DNA of 64,000 nt, taken from Deltaproteobacteria bacterium. GTDB lineage: Bacteria; Desulfobacterota; Desulfuromonadia; Geobacterales; Pseudopelobacteraceae. The DNA is taken from positions 44,572 through 108,571 of the forward strand of contig JACPFJ010000016.1 in assembly GCA_016182975.1 (NCBI GenBank), given 5' to 3'. Positions 49,981-58,939 of this stretch are shown here, piece after piece. The notes beneath the pieces were generated by a model, which was given only the letters and a program-made list of their open reading frames with translations, was not told the DNA's origin and ran no database searches. How positions within the stretch are numbered: position 1 is the first letter of the stretch; each line of letters opens with the position of its first letter. Made by a program: the position numbers and the translations under genes.

Positions 49981-51540
49981 TCAGGTGTCCAACTCCGCAA
50001 ACGCCTTGGCCGCCTCTTCGCGGTCGTCGAACGGCTGTTTGGTGCTCCCTATGATCTGGTAGTCCTCGTGCCCCTTGCCGGTCAGGAGCACGATGTCCCC
50101 CGGACGGGCCAGCCGCACCGCCAGGCGGATGGCATCGCGACGGTTCTCCAGCATGACGAAGCCCTTGTCTGCAAAACCCTTGGAAAGTTCGTCCGGGTGG
50201 TATTCTCGACACCCATCCCCACCCCGGCCCTCCCCTTGAAGGTGAGGGAGGGATTCAACAATGCCGGCCCTGATCTGCTCCAGTATCCGAAACGGCTCCT
50301 CGGTCCTGGGGTTGTCGGAGGTGACGATGGCCAGGTCGGAGAGTTCCGTCGCGATCCTCCCCATGATCGGCCGCTTGCCCGGGTCGCGGTCGCCGCCGCA
50401 GCCGAAGACGGTGATGATGCGGGCGGTGGCGATCTCTTTCAGCGTCGACAGGACGTTCTCCAGTGCGTCGCCGGTGTGGGCATAATCCACCAGCAGGGTG
50501 ACGCCGCGCCCGTTCTCCACCCGCTCCAGCCGTCCGGGGACAACGGCGTGCCCCTCGATGCCGGCCTTGATGGCCGCCAGCGGCAGGTCGAGGGCGATGC
50601 CTGCCGAGGCGGCGGCCAGGATGTTGGAGAGGTTGAAACTGCCCAAAAGCCGCGACGCAAAGGGGATCTCTCCCCTGGGGGTCACCAGCGTGGCCCGGAT
50701 GCCGGAGACCGAGGAACTGACGCCCGCGGCGCGCACATCGCCGCCGCTGCGCACGCCGTAGCTGATCACCGGGCAGGCGGCATGCCCGGCCACGATGGCG
50801 CCGTAGGGGTCGTCCATGTTCACGCAGGCGCGGCGCACGGGCTTGCCCGGGGTGGGGCGCAGGAGCTCGGAGAAGAGCCGCAGCTTGGAGTGCAGGTACT
50901 GCTCCATGGTGCCGTGATAGTCCAGGTGATCGCGGGTCAGGTTGCTGAAGATCCCCACGTCGAAGTGACAGCCGTCCGCCCGCCGCTGCTCCAGGGCATG
51001 CGAGGAGACCTCCATCACGAACGCCTTGGCGCCCGCATCGGCCAGTTGGCGAAAGGCGGCCTGGAGCTCGGTGGACTCGGGGGTGGTGTGGGACGCCGCT
51101 ATGGTCGTTGCGCCGAAGCGGTAGGCGATGGTGCCGAGCACAGCCGCAGGCATTCCGGCCGCGGCCAGGATCGCCTCGATCAGGTAGGTTGTCGTGGTCT
51201 TGCCGTTGGTCCCGGTGATGCCGATCAGCGGCAGCCCGGCCGTGGGATCGCCCTGAAACGTGGCCGCCATGCCGGCCATGGCCCCCCGTCCGTCCGCGAC
51301 CCTGAACCAGGGAACGCCTGCCGGGGCAAAGGCGGCATCCTCCAGCGCGATTGCCGCCGCACCGGCGGCAATCGCCCGGCCGATGAAACGGTGTCCGTCC
51401 GCCGTTGTCCCGCGCAGGGCGAAGAAGAGCGCGCCCGGCCGCACCCGGCGCGAGTCGCAGGTCAGCTCCGTGATCTCGGCCGACGCGTCGCCGTGCAGCT
51501 CGACGTCCGGTGTCCGGGCAAGGATATCCGAAAGTTTCAT
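49981..51540 (-). CDS. murE: UDP-N-acetylmuramoyl-tripeptide synthetase (meso-DAP type)
   Basis: 519 residues. LTCDSRRVRPGALFFAL, ATP loop [20 protein letters not shown], and TSDNPRTE. The DNPR motif points to meso-diaminopimelate as the amino acid added. At about residues 430-445, after the DNPR motif, an in-frame repeat (50211-50254) adds an ESLPHLQGEGRGGDG loop in the C-terminal domain; homologues have a shorter loop there. AGGAG precedes the ATG at 51540. Confidence 0.95.
   Translation of the reverse strand: MKLSDILARTPDVELHGDASAEITELTCDSRRVRPGALFFALRGTTADGHRFIGRAIAAGAAAIALEDAAFAPAGVPWFRVADGRGAMAGMAATFQGDPTAGLPLIGITGTNGKTTTTYLIEAILAAAGMPAAVLGTIAYRFGATTIAASHTTPESTELQAAFRQLADAGAKAFVMEVSSHALEQRRADGCHFDVGIFSNLTRDHLDYHGTMEQYLHSKLRLFSELLRPTPGKPVRRACVNMDDPYGAIVAGHAACPVISYGVRSGGDVRAAGVSSSVSGIRATLVTPRGEIPFASRLLGSFNLSNILAAASAGIALDLPLAAIKAGIEGHAVVPGRLERVENGRGVTLLVDYAHTGDALENVLSTLKEIATARIITVFGCGGDRDPGKRPIMGRIATELSDLAIVTSDNPRTEEPFRILEQIRAGIVESLPHLQGEGRGGDGCREYHPDELSKGFADKGFVMLENRRDAIRLAVRLARPGDIVLLTGKGHEDYQIIGSTKQPFDDREEAAKAFAELDT
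50211..50254. repeat. CCCTCCCC palindromic repeat inserted in frame in murE
   Basis: ACCCATCCCCACCCCGGCC, then CTCCCCTTGAAGGTGAGGGAGGG. Same family and plus-strand orientation as 23706-23746 in nuoL. Because murE is on the minus strand the element is translated from its other strand, giving a quite different peptide, and the frame stays open. Confidence 0.8.
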
Positions 51541-51592
51541 GCGTTCTCCTGGAAACGGCACAACCTGCCGGCAGCCGGGCAGGTTGAGGTGG

Positions 51593-53560
51593 TCAGGCTG
51601 ATGGGGTGAATTTTATCCAGACCTCGTCGGCCCCCCTGATCTTCTGTCCGGGGGGCGGGTTCTGCTCCACGGCCCGGCCGCTCCCCATCAGCCTGATGTT
51701 GATGTTTCGCTTTTCCATCACCTGCATGACCCGGCGCATGCTCATACCACGGAAGTTGGGCATGACCTCCCCCTCGGCCGGCGTATCCAGGGCATTGCCT
51801 TCAGCGACCTGCTCCGGGGGGGGGGATTGGCTCGGCATGATTTCAACACTCCTGGGCGCTTTGCCCGCCTCGACCCTGGGGGATATCTTGAGATAGGCGA
51901 GTGAGTTGAAGGCAATTCCACGGAATGCGGGCGCCGCGACAATGCCGCCATATTTGATGCCCTGGGGCTCGTCCACGATTACCACAATCGTCAGTTTGGG
52001 CTTGTCTGCCGGGACGAATCCGATGAATGAGGCGGTACGCTTTGAGGGAGAATAGGTGCGGGTTATTGGGTCAACCTTCTGCGCCGTCCCGGTCTTGCCG
52101 GCCACGCGGAAACCCTCCACAGCGGCCTTCGTGCCGGTTCCTCCCTCGGTGGTGACGGTTTCCATCATTCTGGCGATGTTTTGTGATGTCTCCGGCGACA
52201 CGACCCGTCGCAACGCCTGGGGCTCGAATTTCTGCACCTCCTGGCCCCTGTCGTCGACAATGCGCTCCACGAGATAGGGGCGCATCAGTATCCCGCCATT
52301 GGCAATGGCCGACAGCGCCGAGCCGAGCTGGATGGCTGAGGTTGAAACGCCCTGCCCGAAGGAAATGGTCGCGGTGTCGATGCCGTACCAGCGTCGCTTC
52401 AGGTTGCCGGGGCTCTCGCCGGGAAGATCTATGCCGGTCCGCTCTCCGAAGCCGAAACCGCGCAGATATCGGGAAAGACGTTCCTCACCGAGCCTGTAGC
52501 CGATCTTGGCGGAGCCGATGTTGCTGGAGTACTTGATGATGTCCGAGACCGTCAGTCGCGGATGAGGATGGTCATCGTGTATTGTCCGGCCGGCAACATT
52601 ATAGACTCCGTTTTCGCAGTTGAAGACATCATTCGGTTTTACAATACGCTCTTCCAACGCGGCGGCGATTACGAAGGTCTTGAAGGTGGAACCGGGCTCG
52701 AAACTGTCGGCAACGATACGGTTGCGCAGATTGTTCTGCGCATACCGCGAATATGAGTTAGGGTTGAATGTCGGGTAGTTGGCCATTGCCAGCACCTTGC
52801 CCGTATCCGCCTCCATCACCAGGGCCATGCCGCTCTTGGCGCCACTCTCGGTAACCGCCTTGGCCAGTTCCTTTTCCGCGATGTACTGGATGGTCTTGTC
52901 CAGCGTCAGGACCAGATTCCTGCCGGGAGACGAAGTTTTGACGACCGTGTTCTTGATGGCGATATTCCGCCCCAGCGCATCACGCTCGGTAACCATGTAA
53001 CCGGTATTACCCATGACGGTCGAGTCGTACTTGAGTTCTAGCCCCTCCAGGCCGTTGGGGTCTCGTCCGGTAAAGCCGATGACATGGGCCGCGATCTCGA
53101 GGTTGGGATAGAAACGCTTCGATTCCGGGGCAAAGCCGATGCCGGTCAGCTTCATGTTCCTGATTCGTGCGGCCGTTTCCGGGGGGAGCCAGCGTTCCAC
53201 CCACACAAAGGATTTGTTGGCTGAGAGCCTTGCCGCCAGCTCATGCTTCGGCACACCCAGGATCGGGGCAATCACCGCTGCCGTGCCATCGACATCCTTT
53301 ATACGGCGCGGTTCGGCATAGCACGAATCCATATAAACCGACTCGGCCAATGGCGTCCCGTTGCGGTCAAGGATCGTGCCGCGGGCCGGTGTGAGCTCAA
53401 CCCGGTGCTGATGCTGCTTTTCGGCCTTTCTGACCAACTCTTCATGTTGGAGGATCTGCAGGTAGAAGGCCCTGGCGGTGACACACAGGAACAATAGGCC
53501 GAAAAACGCCCCGATCGTTACGATACGGACGCGGGCCCATTTTTCCCGTTCGTCCTTCAT
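51593..53560 (-). CDS. ftsI: Division-specific transpeptidase FtsI (PBP3) with PASTA domain
   Basis: 655 residues. One N-terminal membrane helix (about 10-32), the PBP dimerisation region, then the transpeptidase with SxxK nucleophile Ser291 (STFK), the SSN triad (YSSNIG) and KTGT (GKTGTAQK). A C-terminal PASTA domain (about 590-655) follows a proline-rich linker; PASTA is unusual in gamma-proteobacterial FtsI but known in Geobacter and Gram-positives. The start overlaps the ftsL stop by 4 bp. Confidence 0.95.
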   Translation of the reverse strand: MKDEREKWARVRIVTIGAFFGLLFLCVTARAFYLQILQHEELVRKAEKQHQHRVELTPARGTILDRNGTPLAESVYMDSCYAEPRRIKDVDGTAAVIAPILGVPKHELAARLSANKSFVWVERWLPPETAARIRNMKLTGIGFAPESKRFYPNLEIAAHVIGFTGRDPNGLEGLELKYDSTVMGNTGYMVTERDALGRNIAIKNTVVKTSSPGRNLVLTLDKTIQYIAEKELAKAVTESGAKSGMALVMEADTGKVLAMANYPTFNPNSYSRYAQNNLRNRIVADSFEPGSTFKTFVIAAALEERIVKPNDVFNCENGVYNVAGRTIHDDHPHPRLTVSDIIKYSSNIGSAKIGYRLGEERLSRYLRGFGFGERTGIDLPGESPGNLKRRWYGIDTATISFGQGVSTSAIQLGSALSAIANGGILMRPYLVERIVDDRGQEVQKFEPQALRRVVSPETSQNIARMMETVTTEGGTGTKAAVEGFRVAGKTGTAQKVDPITRTYSPSKRTASFIGFVPADKPKLTIVVIVDEPQGIKYGGIVAAPAFRGIAFNSLAYLKISPRVEAGKAPRSVEIMPSQSPPPEQVAEGNALDTPAEGEVMPNFRGMSMRRVMQVMEKRNINIRLMGSGRAVEQNPPPGQKIRGADEVWIKFTPSA

Positions 53561-53898
53561 TTGACCAGAACCACCTGCTGCTCGGTCGGCAGGGCCATAC
53601 CCAGTTCTTCCTTGGCGATGACCTCTATGCGCGCCGGGGTGCTCAGGGAGGCAGCCTCCAGCCTGAGACGTTTCTGCTCCTGTTCAGCCTCCTTCACCAG
53701 CCGGCTGGACTCCGACAGCTGCAGGTTCAGGTCGACCAGTTTGAAGCGGGACCAGACATGGAAGACGGAGACGATGGTGAAGAGGATCATGCAGATCATC
53801 AGGTATTTGAAGATATCGAGCCGGTGGGATACCAGCTCCGCGCCGCTGAATGGACGCGGTGCAACGACCTTGCCGTAGTCGGTTCTTGCTTGTGCCAT
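53557..53898 (-). CDS. ftsL: Cell division protein FtsL
   Basis: 113 residues: a cytoplasmic N-terminus, one transmembrane helix (about 30-52), then a leucine-zipper-like coiled coil (about 55-95). It is recognised by topology and position between rsmH and ftsI rather than by strong motifs. It bridges FtsQ/FtsB and the FtsWI synthase. Confidence 0.88.
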   Translation of the reverse strand: MAQARTDYGKVVAPRPFSGAELVSHRLDIFKYLMICMILFTIVSVFHVWSRFKLVDLNLQLSESSRLVKEAEQEQKRLRLEAASLSTPARIEVIAKEELGMALPTEQQVVLVK

Positions 53899-53979
53899 AA
53901 TAAACCTCTCCTGCGACTTTGTCTATAAATTCAGTTGGGTATGCTGGGCGCTGTTCACCCTGACGGTGTCAGAATGGGG

Positions 53980-54921
53980 TTACAACTTCTCGATCGCCCT
54001 CATCTTGGCGCTGCGGGCGCGCGGATTGCGCGCGATCTCCTCCTCGCCTGCCGTGAGCGGCCTGCCGGTCAGGACCCGCACCCGCGGCTTACGGCCGCAG
54101 ACGCAGAGCGGCAGATGCCGGGGACAGATGCAGCCGCTGGCGTAGTCGCGGAAGGTCTGCTTGACGATCCGGTCCTCCAGCGAGTGAAACGAGATGACCA
54201 CGCCCCGCCCGCCGGGATTCAGGCGTTCGATGGCGGCCCTCAGCCCTGTTTCGAGGCTCTCCAGCTCACGGTTGACCGCGATCCGCAGGGCCTGGAAGGT
54301 GCGGGTGGCGGGGTGGATGCGTTCCTCCCACTTGGCCCTCGGGATCGCCCCCTTGACGATGTCCGCCAGTTGCAGCGTCCGCTCCAGCGGCGCCTCCTCG
54401 CGGGCCTTGACGATGAAGGCGGCGATGCGCCTGGCCCAGCGCTCCTCGCCGTACTCCCGGATGATCCGCTCCAGCTCCCGTTCCGGCAGCTCGTTCAGCA
54501 GCTCCGCCGCTGTTTCGCCGCCGCTGGTGTCCATCCGCATGTCAAGGGGCGCGTCCTGCTGGAAGCTGAAGCCGCGGCCGGCGCTGTCGAGCTGGTGCGA
54601 GGAGACCCCCAGATCGAGGATGAAGCCGTCGAGCCGTTCGATGCCGAGGCCTGAAAGATGGCGCTCAAGCTCGGAGAAATTGCCGTGCAGCAGCCGGATG
54701 CCGCTTCCAAACCCGGCCAGCCGTCTGCCGGCCGCCTCCAGCGCCTCCCGGTCCTGGTCGATACCGATCAGCATGCCCCCTTCCGGGATGCACTGTTCCG
54801 CTATCAGGGCCGCGTGGCCGCCCCCCCCCAGGGTGCCGTCCAGGTAGATGCCGCCCCGCTTCGGCGCCAGGAGGCGGACGACCTCGTCCGGCATGACGGA
54901 GAGGTGGCGGAAGCCTTCCAC
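53980..54921 (-). CDS. rsmH: 16S rRNA m4C1402 methyltransferase
   Basis: 313 residues. [13 protein letters not shown] loop [38 protein letters not shown] and [10 protein letters not shown], followed by a Cys-rich [13 protein letters not shown] segment. The GTG start at 54921 overlaps the mraZ stop (TAGTG), restoring the usual short N-terminus EGFRHLSVM. Confidence 0.96.
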   Translation of the reverse strand: MEGFRHLSVMPDEVVRLLAPKRGGIYLDGTLGGGGHAALIAEQCIPEGGMLIGIDQDREALEAAGRRLAGFGSGIRLLHGNFSELERHLSGLGIERLDGFILDLGVSSHQLDSAGRGFSFQQDAPLDMRMDTSGGETAAELLNELPERELERIIREYGEERWARRIAAFIVKAREEAPLERTLQLADIVKGAIPRAKWEERIHPATRTFQALRIAVNRELESLETGLRAAIERLNPGGRGVVISFHSLEDRIVKQTFRDYASGCICPRHLPLCVCGRKPRVRVLTGRPLTAGEEEIARNPRARSAKMRAIEKL

Positions 54922-55397
54922 TACAGGCCGAGTTCCGCGGCAGCCTCGCTGCCGGTCGGGAAGTTCTTCATATCCTGCGCCCGCACCCGGTCCCACTCCG
55001 GCTGGCTCCAGATCTCCGCCTTTTTCAGCGCCCCGACAAAGACGATCTCCCGCTCCAGCGAGGCGATCTTTCGCAGGTGCGGCGGGACCAGAATCCGCCC
55101 GAGTTTGTCGGCGGAACACTCCATCGCCGGCGACACGATCGTGTGCATGATGCTGTTGCGCTGGGCCGAGGTGAGCCCCTTGCTGTTCAGGAAGTTCTCC
55201 TCGAACTGGAACCATTCCTTGTAGGGAAAGATGAGCAGGCCGGAGCATTGCACGCCGCTGTCGAGGGCCACCGGGTACGAATTGGTGACAAAAAAGCGCT
55301 CGTCGCCGAAGGCATCGACCAGTACCTCCCGGAATCGTGCCGGCAGGCTGGTGCGCCCCTTGGCGTCGATGGTTGTCTCGAAAATCCCCCGGAACAT
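54921..55397 (-). CDS. mraZ: Transcriptional regulator MraZ
   Basis: 158 residues, two SpoVT/AbrB-like repeats. The first has [24 protein letters not shown] and the second [15 protein letters not shown]; each carries the DxxGR DNA-binding motif. MraZ represses the dcw promoter by binding repeats that are visible upstream (55410-55443). The ATG at 55397 follows AGAGGTAG. Confidence 0.96.
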   Translation of the reverse strand: MFRGIFETTIDAKGRTSLPARFREVLVDAFGDERFFVTNSYPVALDSGVQCSGLLIFPYKEWFQFEENFLNSKGLTSAQRNSIMHTIVSPAMECSADKLGRILVPPHLRKIASLEREIVFVGALKKAEIWSQPEWDRVRAQDMKNFPTGSEAAAELGL

Positions 55398-55409
55398 GGC
55401 TACCTCTTG

Positions 55410-55443
55410 CCGCAATTTGCCACATCAAACCACTTTTTACCAC
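55410..55443 (-). promoter_or_regulatory. MraZ operator (tandem GTGG boxes)
   Basis: On the minus strand GTGG occurs at 55443-55440, 55433-55430 and 55423-55420, with GCGG at 55413-55410: exact 10-bp periodicity, as in MraZ boxes of other bacteria. They lie just downstream of the predicted transcription start, a good place for autorepression. Confidence 0.8.
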
Positions 55444-55453
55444 TCTGCGGAAA

Positions 55454-55482
55454 AATATATCCGCGGTCAAGGGGTGTGTCAA
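55454..55482 (-). promoter_or_regulatory. Main dcw cluster promoter
   Basis: Perfect -35 TTGACA (55477-55482), 17-nt spacer and -10 TATATT (55454-55459) on the minus strand. Transcription would start near 55447, about 50 nt before mraZ and right before the MraZ boxes. Confidence 0.85.
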
Positions 55483-55513
55483 GATAAATAGGAGTTTGTC
55501 GATGAAAATTTGC

Positions 55514-55547
55514 ATAAAAAAAACCTCCCCCGTTTCCAGGGGAGGTC
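55514..55547 (-). terminator. Intrinsic terminator upstream of the dcw promoter
   Basis: ACCTCCCC / GGGGGAGGT stem with a 7-nt loop followed by eight T residues on the minus strand. It ends the two small genes at 55573-56453 and insulates the dcw promoter. Confidence 0.85.
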
Positions 55548-55572
55548 CAGTTTTTGTCATTGCCGCAAGCGT

Positions 55573-55917
55573 CTATTTCTTGCGGCGGTCCAGGAGCGAG
55601 ACCACCTTGGAGCCGCCGCCATCCTGCCGCTGGCGTTCCTGCTTCTCCTTCTCCGCCTGCTCCTGCCGCAGGCGTTCCTCCTCGACCGGTGAGACGACCG
55701 GGTCCATCCGGATCGGGGTGCCTCCCATGGTGAAGTCGGCGCCCTCCAACTGGTATTCGTCCAGTATCCAGGTGAAGACCTGCAGCGGAAAGGTGAAGAC
55801 CAGCAGGCGCACCTGCCACCACCCAGGCTTGACGTCTGGGGTGATCTCTTCTATGCGGGCGTAGAAGCCCGGTTTGTTGTCGACATGGATGAGGAGAATG
55901 TCGTGGATTGTGAACAT
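55573..55917 (-). CDS. Small conserved protein of unknown function
   Basis: 114 residues. The first 75 look like a compact beta-rich domain (IHDILLIHVDNKPGFYARIEEI, KPGWWQVRLLVFTFP), then a highly charged C-terminal tail (EEERLRQEQAEKEKQERQRQ) likely to be helical. No signal peptide. The ATG at 55917 follows GAGAGGG. Not recognised beyond a likely Geobacter-type hypothetical. It follows the YkgJ-like gene by 29 bp and ends at a terminator. Confidence 0.75.
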   Translation of the reverse strand: MFTIHDILLIHVDNKPGFYARIEEITPDVKPGWWQVRLLVFTFPLQVFTWILDEYQLEGADFTMGGTPIRMDPVVSPVEEERLRQEQAEKEKQERQRQDGGGSKVVSLLDRRKK

Positions 55918-55946
55918 GGTGCACCCTCTCAGGTTTGGATTATATA

Positions 55947-56453
55947 TCAGGCGTCGCAGCTGAGCAGGAGCGCCCGGTCGAGACGGCTCCCGGCAATCCG
56001 GTTCGCCTGGGCGATGGCCTCCCGCAGCAGGTTCTCGCGTTCGTAGAGCGCCGCGCGTTCGTTCGGCCCCATGCGCCCCTCGATCAGCTCGCAGTTGAAT
56101 ACCACGCAGGTCATCGGCCTGAAACGGGGCGGCATGAGGCAGCCGCTCATTCCCGAGTACGGGCAGGCCGGTGCGGCGCCGAAGTTGGGCGCAACCGGAT
56201 CGGCGGCGGCGATACGGTAGGAGAGCAGATCCAGCACGCTGACGTGGTACTTGCCGCTCAGGCAGCACTCGCCGCCGCAGCCGCGGCAGATGGAGGCGCT
56301 CCCCGCGGCGAGCGCCAGCTCGACCAGTTCCTGCTTGTGCCCCATGATCTGCTTGATCACTGCATCAAGCTCCGCCCCGGTCCCGGCGGGGAGGCGTTCG
56401 TAGGCGGCGCCGGCGGCTGTAACCGCGCTTGCCCATCTTTGCTCGTCGTTCAC
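55947..56453 (-). CDS. YkgJ-like Cys-cluster protein
   Basis: 168 residues. The cysteine set CRGCGGECC (about residues 65-73), then CPYSGMSGC and CVVFNC, matches the pattern of the YkgJ / zinc- or iron-chelating family (UPF0153-like), with no assigned biochemical role. The GTG at 56453 has AGGTG upstream; the longer open frame runs into rnpB and is not translated. Confidence 0.75.
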   Translation of the reverse strand: MNDEQRWASAVTAAGAAYERLPAGTGAELDAVIKQIMGHKQELVELALAAGSASICRGCGGECCLSGKYHVSVLDLLSYRIAAADPVAPNFGAAPACPYSGMSGCLMPPRFRPMTCVVFNCELIEGRMGPNERAALYERENLLREAIAQANRIAGSRLDRALLLSCDA

Positions 56454-56473
56454 AAAAGCACCTGAAAAAAATT

Positions 56474-56842
56474 GGCTGAAGCAGTCCGTAAGCCGGGTTC
56501 TGTTCCCGGGTCGGGTTACCCCTTCCCGGGCGATGGCCATTCATCTGGGACCGCCGTTACCGGCGGCCTCAAGCGACCAACCCGGGGGCACGGGCGGGCC
56601 ACCCTTGACGCCCCCCTATTAGGTCTTGCTCCTGATGGGGTTTACCTGGCATCCGCCGTCGCCGGCGGACCCGGTGAGCTCTTACCTCACCCTTTCACCC
56701 TTACCTGCGCTTGGCAGGCGGACTTCTCTCTGTGGCACTATCCCTGGGGTCGCCCCCGCTGGACGTTATCCAGCATCATGCCCTGTGGAGCCCGGACTTT
56801 CCTCCCTTCCGGAGAAGAGCGGCCATCTGTCCTGCTTCAACC
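56474..56842 (-). ncRNA. rnpB: RNase P RNA (bacterial type A)
   Basis: About 370 nt. The ends pair (GAAGCAG with CTGCTTC, helix P1). Conserved core elements are visible on the minus strand: GAGGAAAGTCCGGGCTCC (CR I), GGCAGGGTG-like AGGGTGAAAGGGTG, the P15-like loop AGACCTAATAG region, and ACAGAACCCGGCTTAC (CR V). It matures the 5' ends of tRNAs. It follows the zinc-ribbon gene on the same strand with a repeat between. Confidence 0.97.
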
Positions 56843-56871
56843 AAACCGAAAAAACAGGTCAAGGTATTCGT

Positions 56872-56939
56872 TCGCTGCGCTCACAGGTAAAGGTAGAGTA
56901 TTTGATACTCTTCTCTACCTCTACCTTTACCTTTACCTG
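56872..56939. repeat. AGGTAGAGG-type hairpin repeat upstream of rnpB
   Basis: GGTATTCGTTCGCTGCGCTC, then CACAGGTAAAGGTAGAG and the opposing CTCTACCTCTACC-TTTACC arm. Second copy of the element at 43702-43777. It lies within 30 bp of the rnpB 5' end, so rnpB transcription must start beyond or inside it. Confidence 0.8.
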
Positions 56940-56942
56940 ATG

Positions 56943-57653
56943 TTACTGTTGTTGCTTCAGGATCAGCACCCGCTGGCAGTGCGGGCAACTGATTATATCA
57001 TCCCCGCGGAAGAGGCTGTTGTAGAGCTGCGGGGGGAGGTTCATGTTGCACCCCAGGCAGTAGCCGTCACGGGCAAAGGCGATCGCCTGGCCGCGGCGCT
57101 GCTCGCGCAGGGAGTTGTAGCGCTTGAGCAGGCTGGCGGGCAGATGAGCGGTGATCTCTGCGCGCCGGGCCATATCGGCCTCGATGCCCTGCTGGACGGC
57201 GGCGATCTCGGCCAGCTTCTCCTGGCGGCGCTCTTCCGTGTTCTGCTCCAGTTCGGCCAGGCTGGCAGACCTGGCGGCGATCTCGCCCTTCAGTTCCTCG
57301 ATCTGCCCGATCTTCTGCAGTATCTGCTCCTCCAGTTCGGCCGCCTGTTTACGCGCCGCGGTGATTTCGCGCCCGATGGCCTGAAACTCCTTGTTGGTCT
57401 TGATCTCCTTCATGTGGGACTCAGAGCGGCGGGTATTCTCCTGCTCGGTGGCGAGCGCAACCTCCAGTTCCCCCTTTTCCCGCTCCAATTGGGCGACGCG
57501 CGTCTCCAGTCCGGCCAGTTCCTCGCGGGAGGCGTCCAGTCCCTGCTCTATCCCGTTGATCTCGCCATACAGGCCGTTCTGGCTGTTCTTCAACGCGTCG
57601 AGCTGAAGGTCGATCTCCTGCAGTTGTTCCAACATCTCAAGTCGCTTTTTCAA
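56943..57653 (-). CDS. Coiled-coil zinc-ribbon protein (zf-RING_7 / CT398-like)
   Basis: 236 residues. Residues 5-175 form a long two-stranded coiled coil. The C-terminus holds a zinc ribbon: CLGCNMNLPPQLYN and CPHCQRVL (Cys-x2-Cys twice). Related proteins occur next to nif3-type genes in many bacteria, as here, and may act in RNA or secretion-related scaffolding; function is not established. TTG at 57653 is chosen because AGGAGG lies 7 nt upstream; the ATG at 57635 has no such site. Confidence 0.8.
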   Translation of the reverse strand: MKKRLEMLEQLQEIDLQLDALKNSQNGLYGEINGIEQGLDASREELAGLETRVAQLEREKGELEVALATEQENTRRSESHMKEIKTNKEFQAIGREITAARKQAAELEEQILQKIGQIEELKGEIAARSASLAELEQNTEERRQEKLAEIAAVQQGIEADMARRAEITAHLPASLLKRYNSLREQRRGQAIAFARDGYCLGCNMNLPPQLYNSLFRGDDIISCPHCQRVLILKQQQ

Positions 57654-57693
57654 ATCTGCTTCCTCCCGGTGCTGATGATGTGATGGTATCGTT

Positions 57694-58824
57694 TTATTCA
57701 GGCCGACAATATCTGAACGGTTCCCGCTCCACGCGGCACTCGAACACCTCGCAGCCGGTATAACCCGCGCCGGCGAGCATCTCCCGCAGCCGCCCGGCAA
57801 CGCCCGCCACCATGATATGCTCGCTGGGGAAGTGGCCGGCATCGATCAGGGCGATGCCCAGATCCTCGGCCTCGCGGGCGTCGTGGTACTTGACGTCGCC
57901 GGTAACCAGGCACTCCGCCCCGGCGCGCAGCGCCTCGCGCAGCAGGGATGCGCCGCTGCCGCTGCACAGGGCGACCTTGCTCACCTCGGCGGCGGGGTCA
58001 CCGACATAGCGCAGCCCAGGCGCGTGCAGCCGCTCAGCAACCAGGGCGGCAAAATCCGCCAGCGGGGCAGGGTGCGCAAGCCGCCCGATCCTCCCCAGCC
58101 CCAGGCTGGCGCCTTCGTTCAGCAGCGGATAGATGTCGAAGGCCGGCTCCTCATAGGGGTGCGCGGCCAGCAGCGCCTTGACGGCGCGCGGCAGGTTCGG
58201 CCGGCTGACCAGCAGCTCCAGGCGCCGCTCCTCCACCCTCTCCGGTGTACCGACGCTCCCGATGAACGGAGCGGCGCCCGCCAGCGGGGTAAAGGTACCC
58301 TCGCCGCCAGCGGCAAAGGAGCAGCCGCTGTAGGCCCCCAACTGCTCGGCGTGGGGGAACAGGGCCGTGCGCACCAGGTCGAGGTGCCCTTCCGGCACGA
58401 ACACCACCAGTTTGGCCAGCTCCTGTCTTGAGGTGACCTGGAGCGGGGCGCAGCCGGAGAGCCCCAGCCTTTCCGCCAGCAGGTCGTTCAACCCCCCGTC
58501 GGCGATATCATAGCTGGTGTGGCTGCTGATTATCGCCAGGCCGCCCCTGATGGCGGCATGGATCAGCCTCCCCAGGGGGGTGGCGGCGGAGATGGTTTTC
58601 TGCGGCTTGAAGATCAGTGGGTGGTGGGTGACGAGGAGTTGGCAGGCGGAGGCGATGGCGCTGTCGACGACGGCCGGGGTGGCGTCCAGTGCGACCATGA
58701 TGCGGGAGACGTCGGCGCTCGGGTCGCCCAGTTGCAGCCCGGAGTTGTCCCAAGGTTCCGCCAGTCCGGGTGGCGCTATTTTGTTAATGATTCCGTGTAT
58801 GTCCGAGAGTTTGGCGATTTTCAT
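57694..58824 (-). CDS. Nif3-like dinuclear metal centre protein
   Basis: 376 residues. Metal-binding residues lie in THHPLIF (two His), SSHTSYD and the C-terminal DVKYHDAREAEDLGIALIDAGHFPSE. A YqfO/PII-like insert of about 130 residues splits the two halves, as in longer family members. Similar to GTP cyclohydrolase I type 2 / YbgI homologues; a possible nucleotide- or metal-handling role is unproven. A terminator (58836-58868) stands just before its start. Confidence 0.88.
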   Translation of the reverse strand: MKIAKLSDIHGIINKIAPPGLAEPWDNSGLQLGDPSADVSRIMVALDATPAVVDSAIASACQLLVTHHPLIFKPQKTISAATPLGRLIHAAIRGGLAIISSHTSYDIADGGLNDLLAERLGLSGCAPLQVTSRQELAKLVVFVPEGHLDLVRTALFPHAEQLGAYSGCSFAAGGEGTFTPLAGAAPFIGSVGTPERVEERRLELLVSRPNLPRAVKALLAAHPYEEPAFDIYPLLNEGASLGLGRIGRLAHPAPLADFAALVAERLHAPGLRYVGDPAAEVSKVALCSGSGASLLREALRAGAECLVTGDVKYHDAREAEDLGIALIDAGHFPSEHIMVAGVAGRLREMLAGAGYTGCEVFECRVEREPFRYCRPE

Positions 58825-58835
58825 CCGGCACAAAC

Positions 58836-58868
58836 AAAAAGAGTGCAACCTGACGGTGTGCACTCTTT
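58836..58868 (-). terminator. Intrinsic terminator after the tRNA gene
   Basis: Perfect 10-bp stem AAAGAGTGCA / TGCACTCTTT with an 11-nt loop and T-run on the minus strand. It ends the tRNA transcript 12 bp before the Nif3 start codon. Confidence 0.85.
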
Positions 58869-58939
58869 GGGAATTTTTATGGCGGGTCGCCGCATTCGTA
58901 ATAGTGCCGGCATCCGGCTGCATCTTCCTTGGTCTGAAA

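Noticed and set aside
56472..57683. Coding frame running over rnpB
   Set aside because: The region has complete RNase P RNA core elements and paired ends; the frame is incidental.
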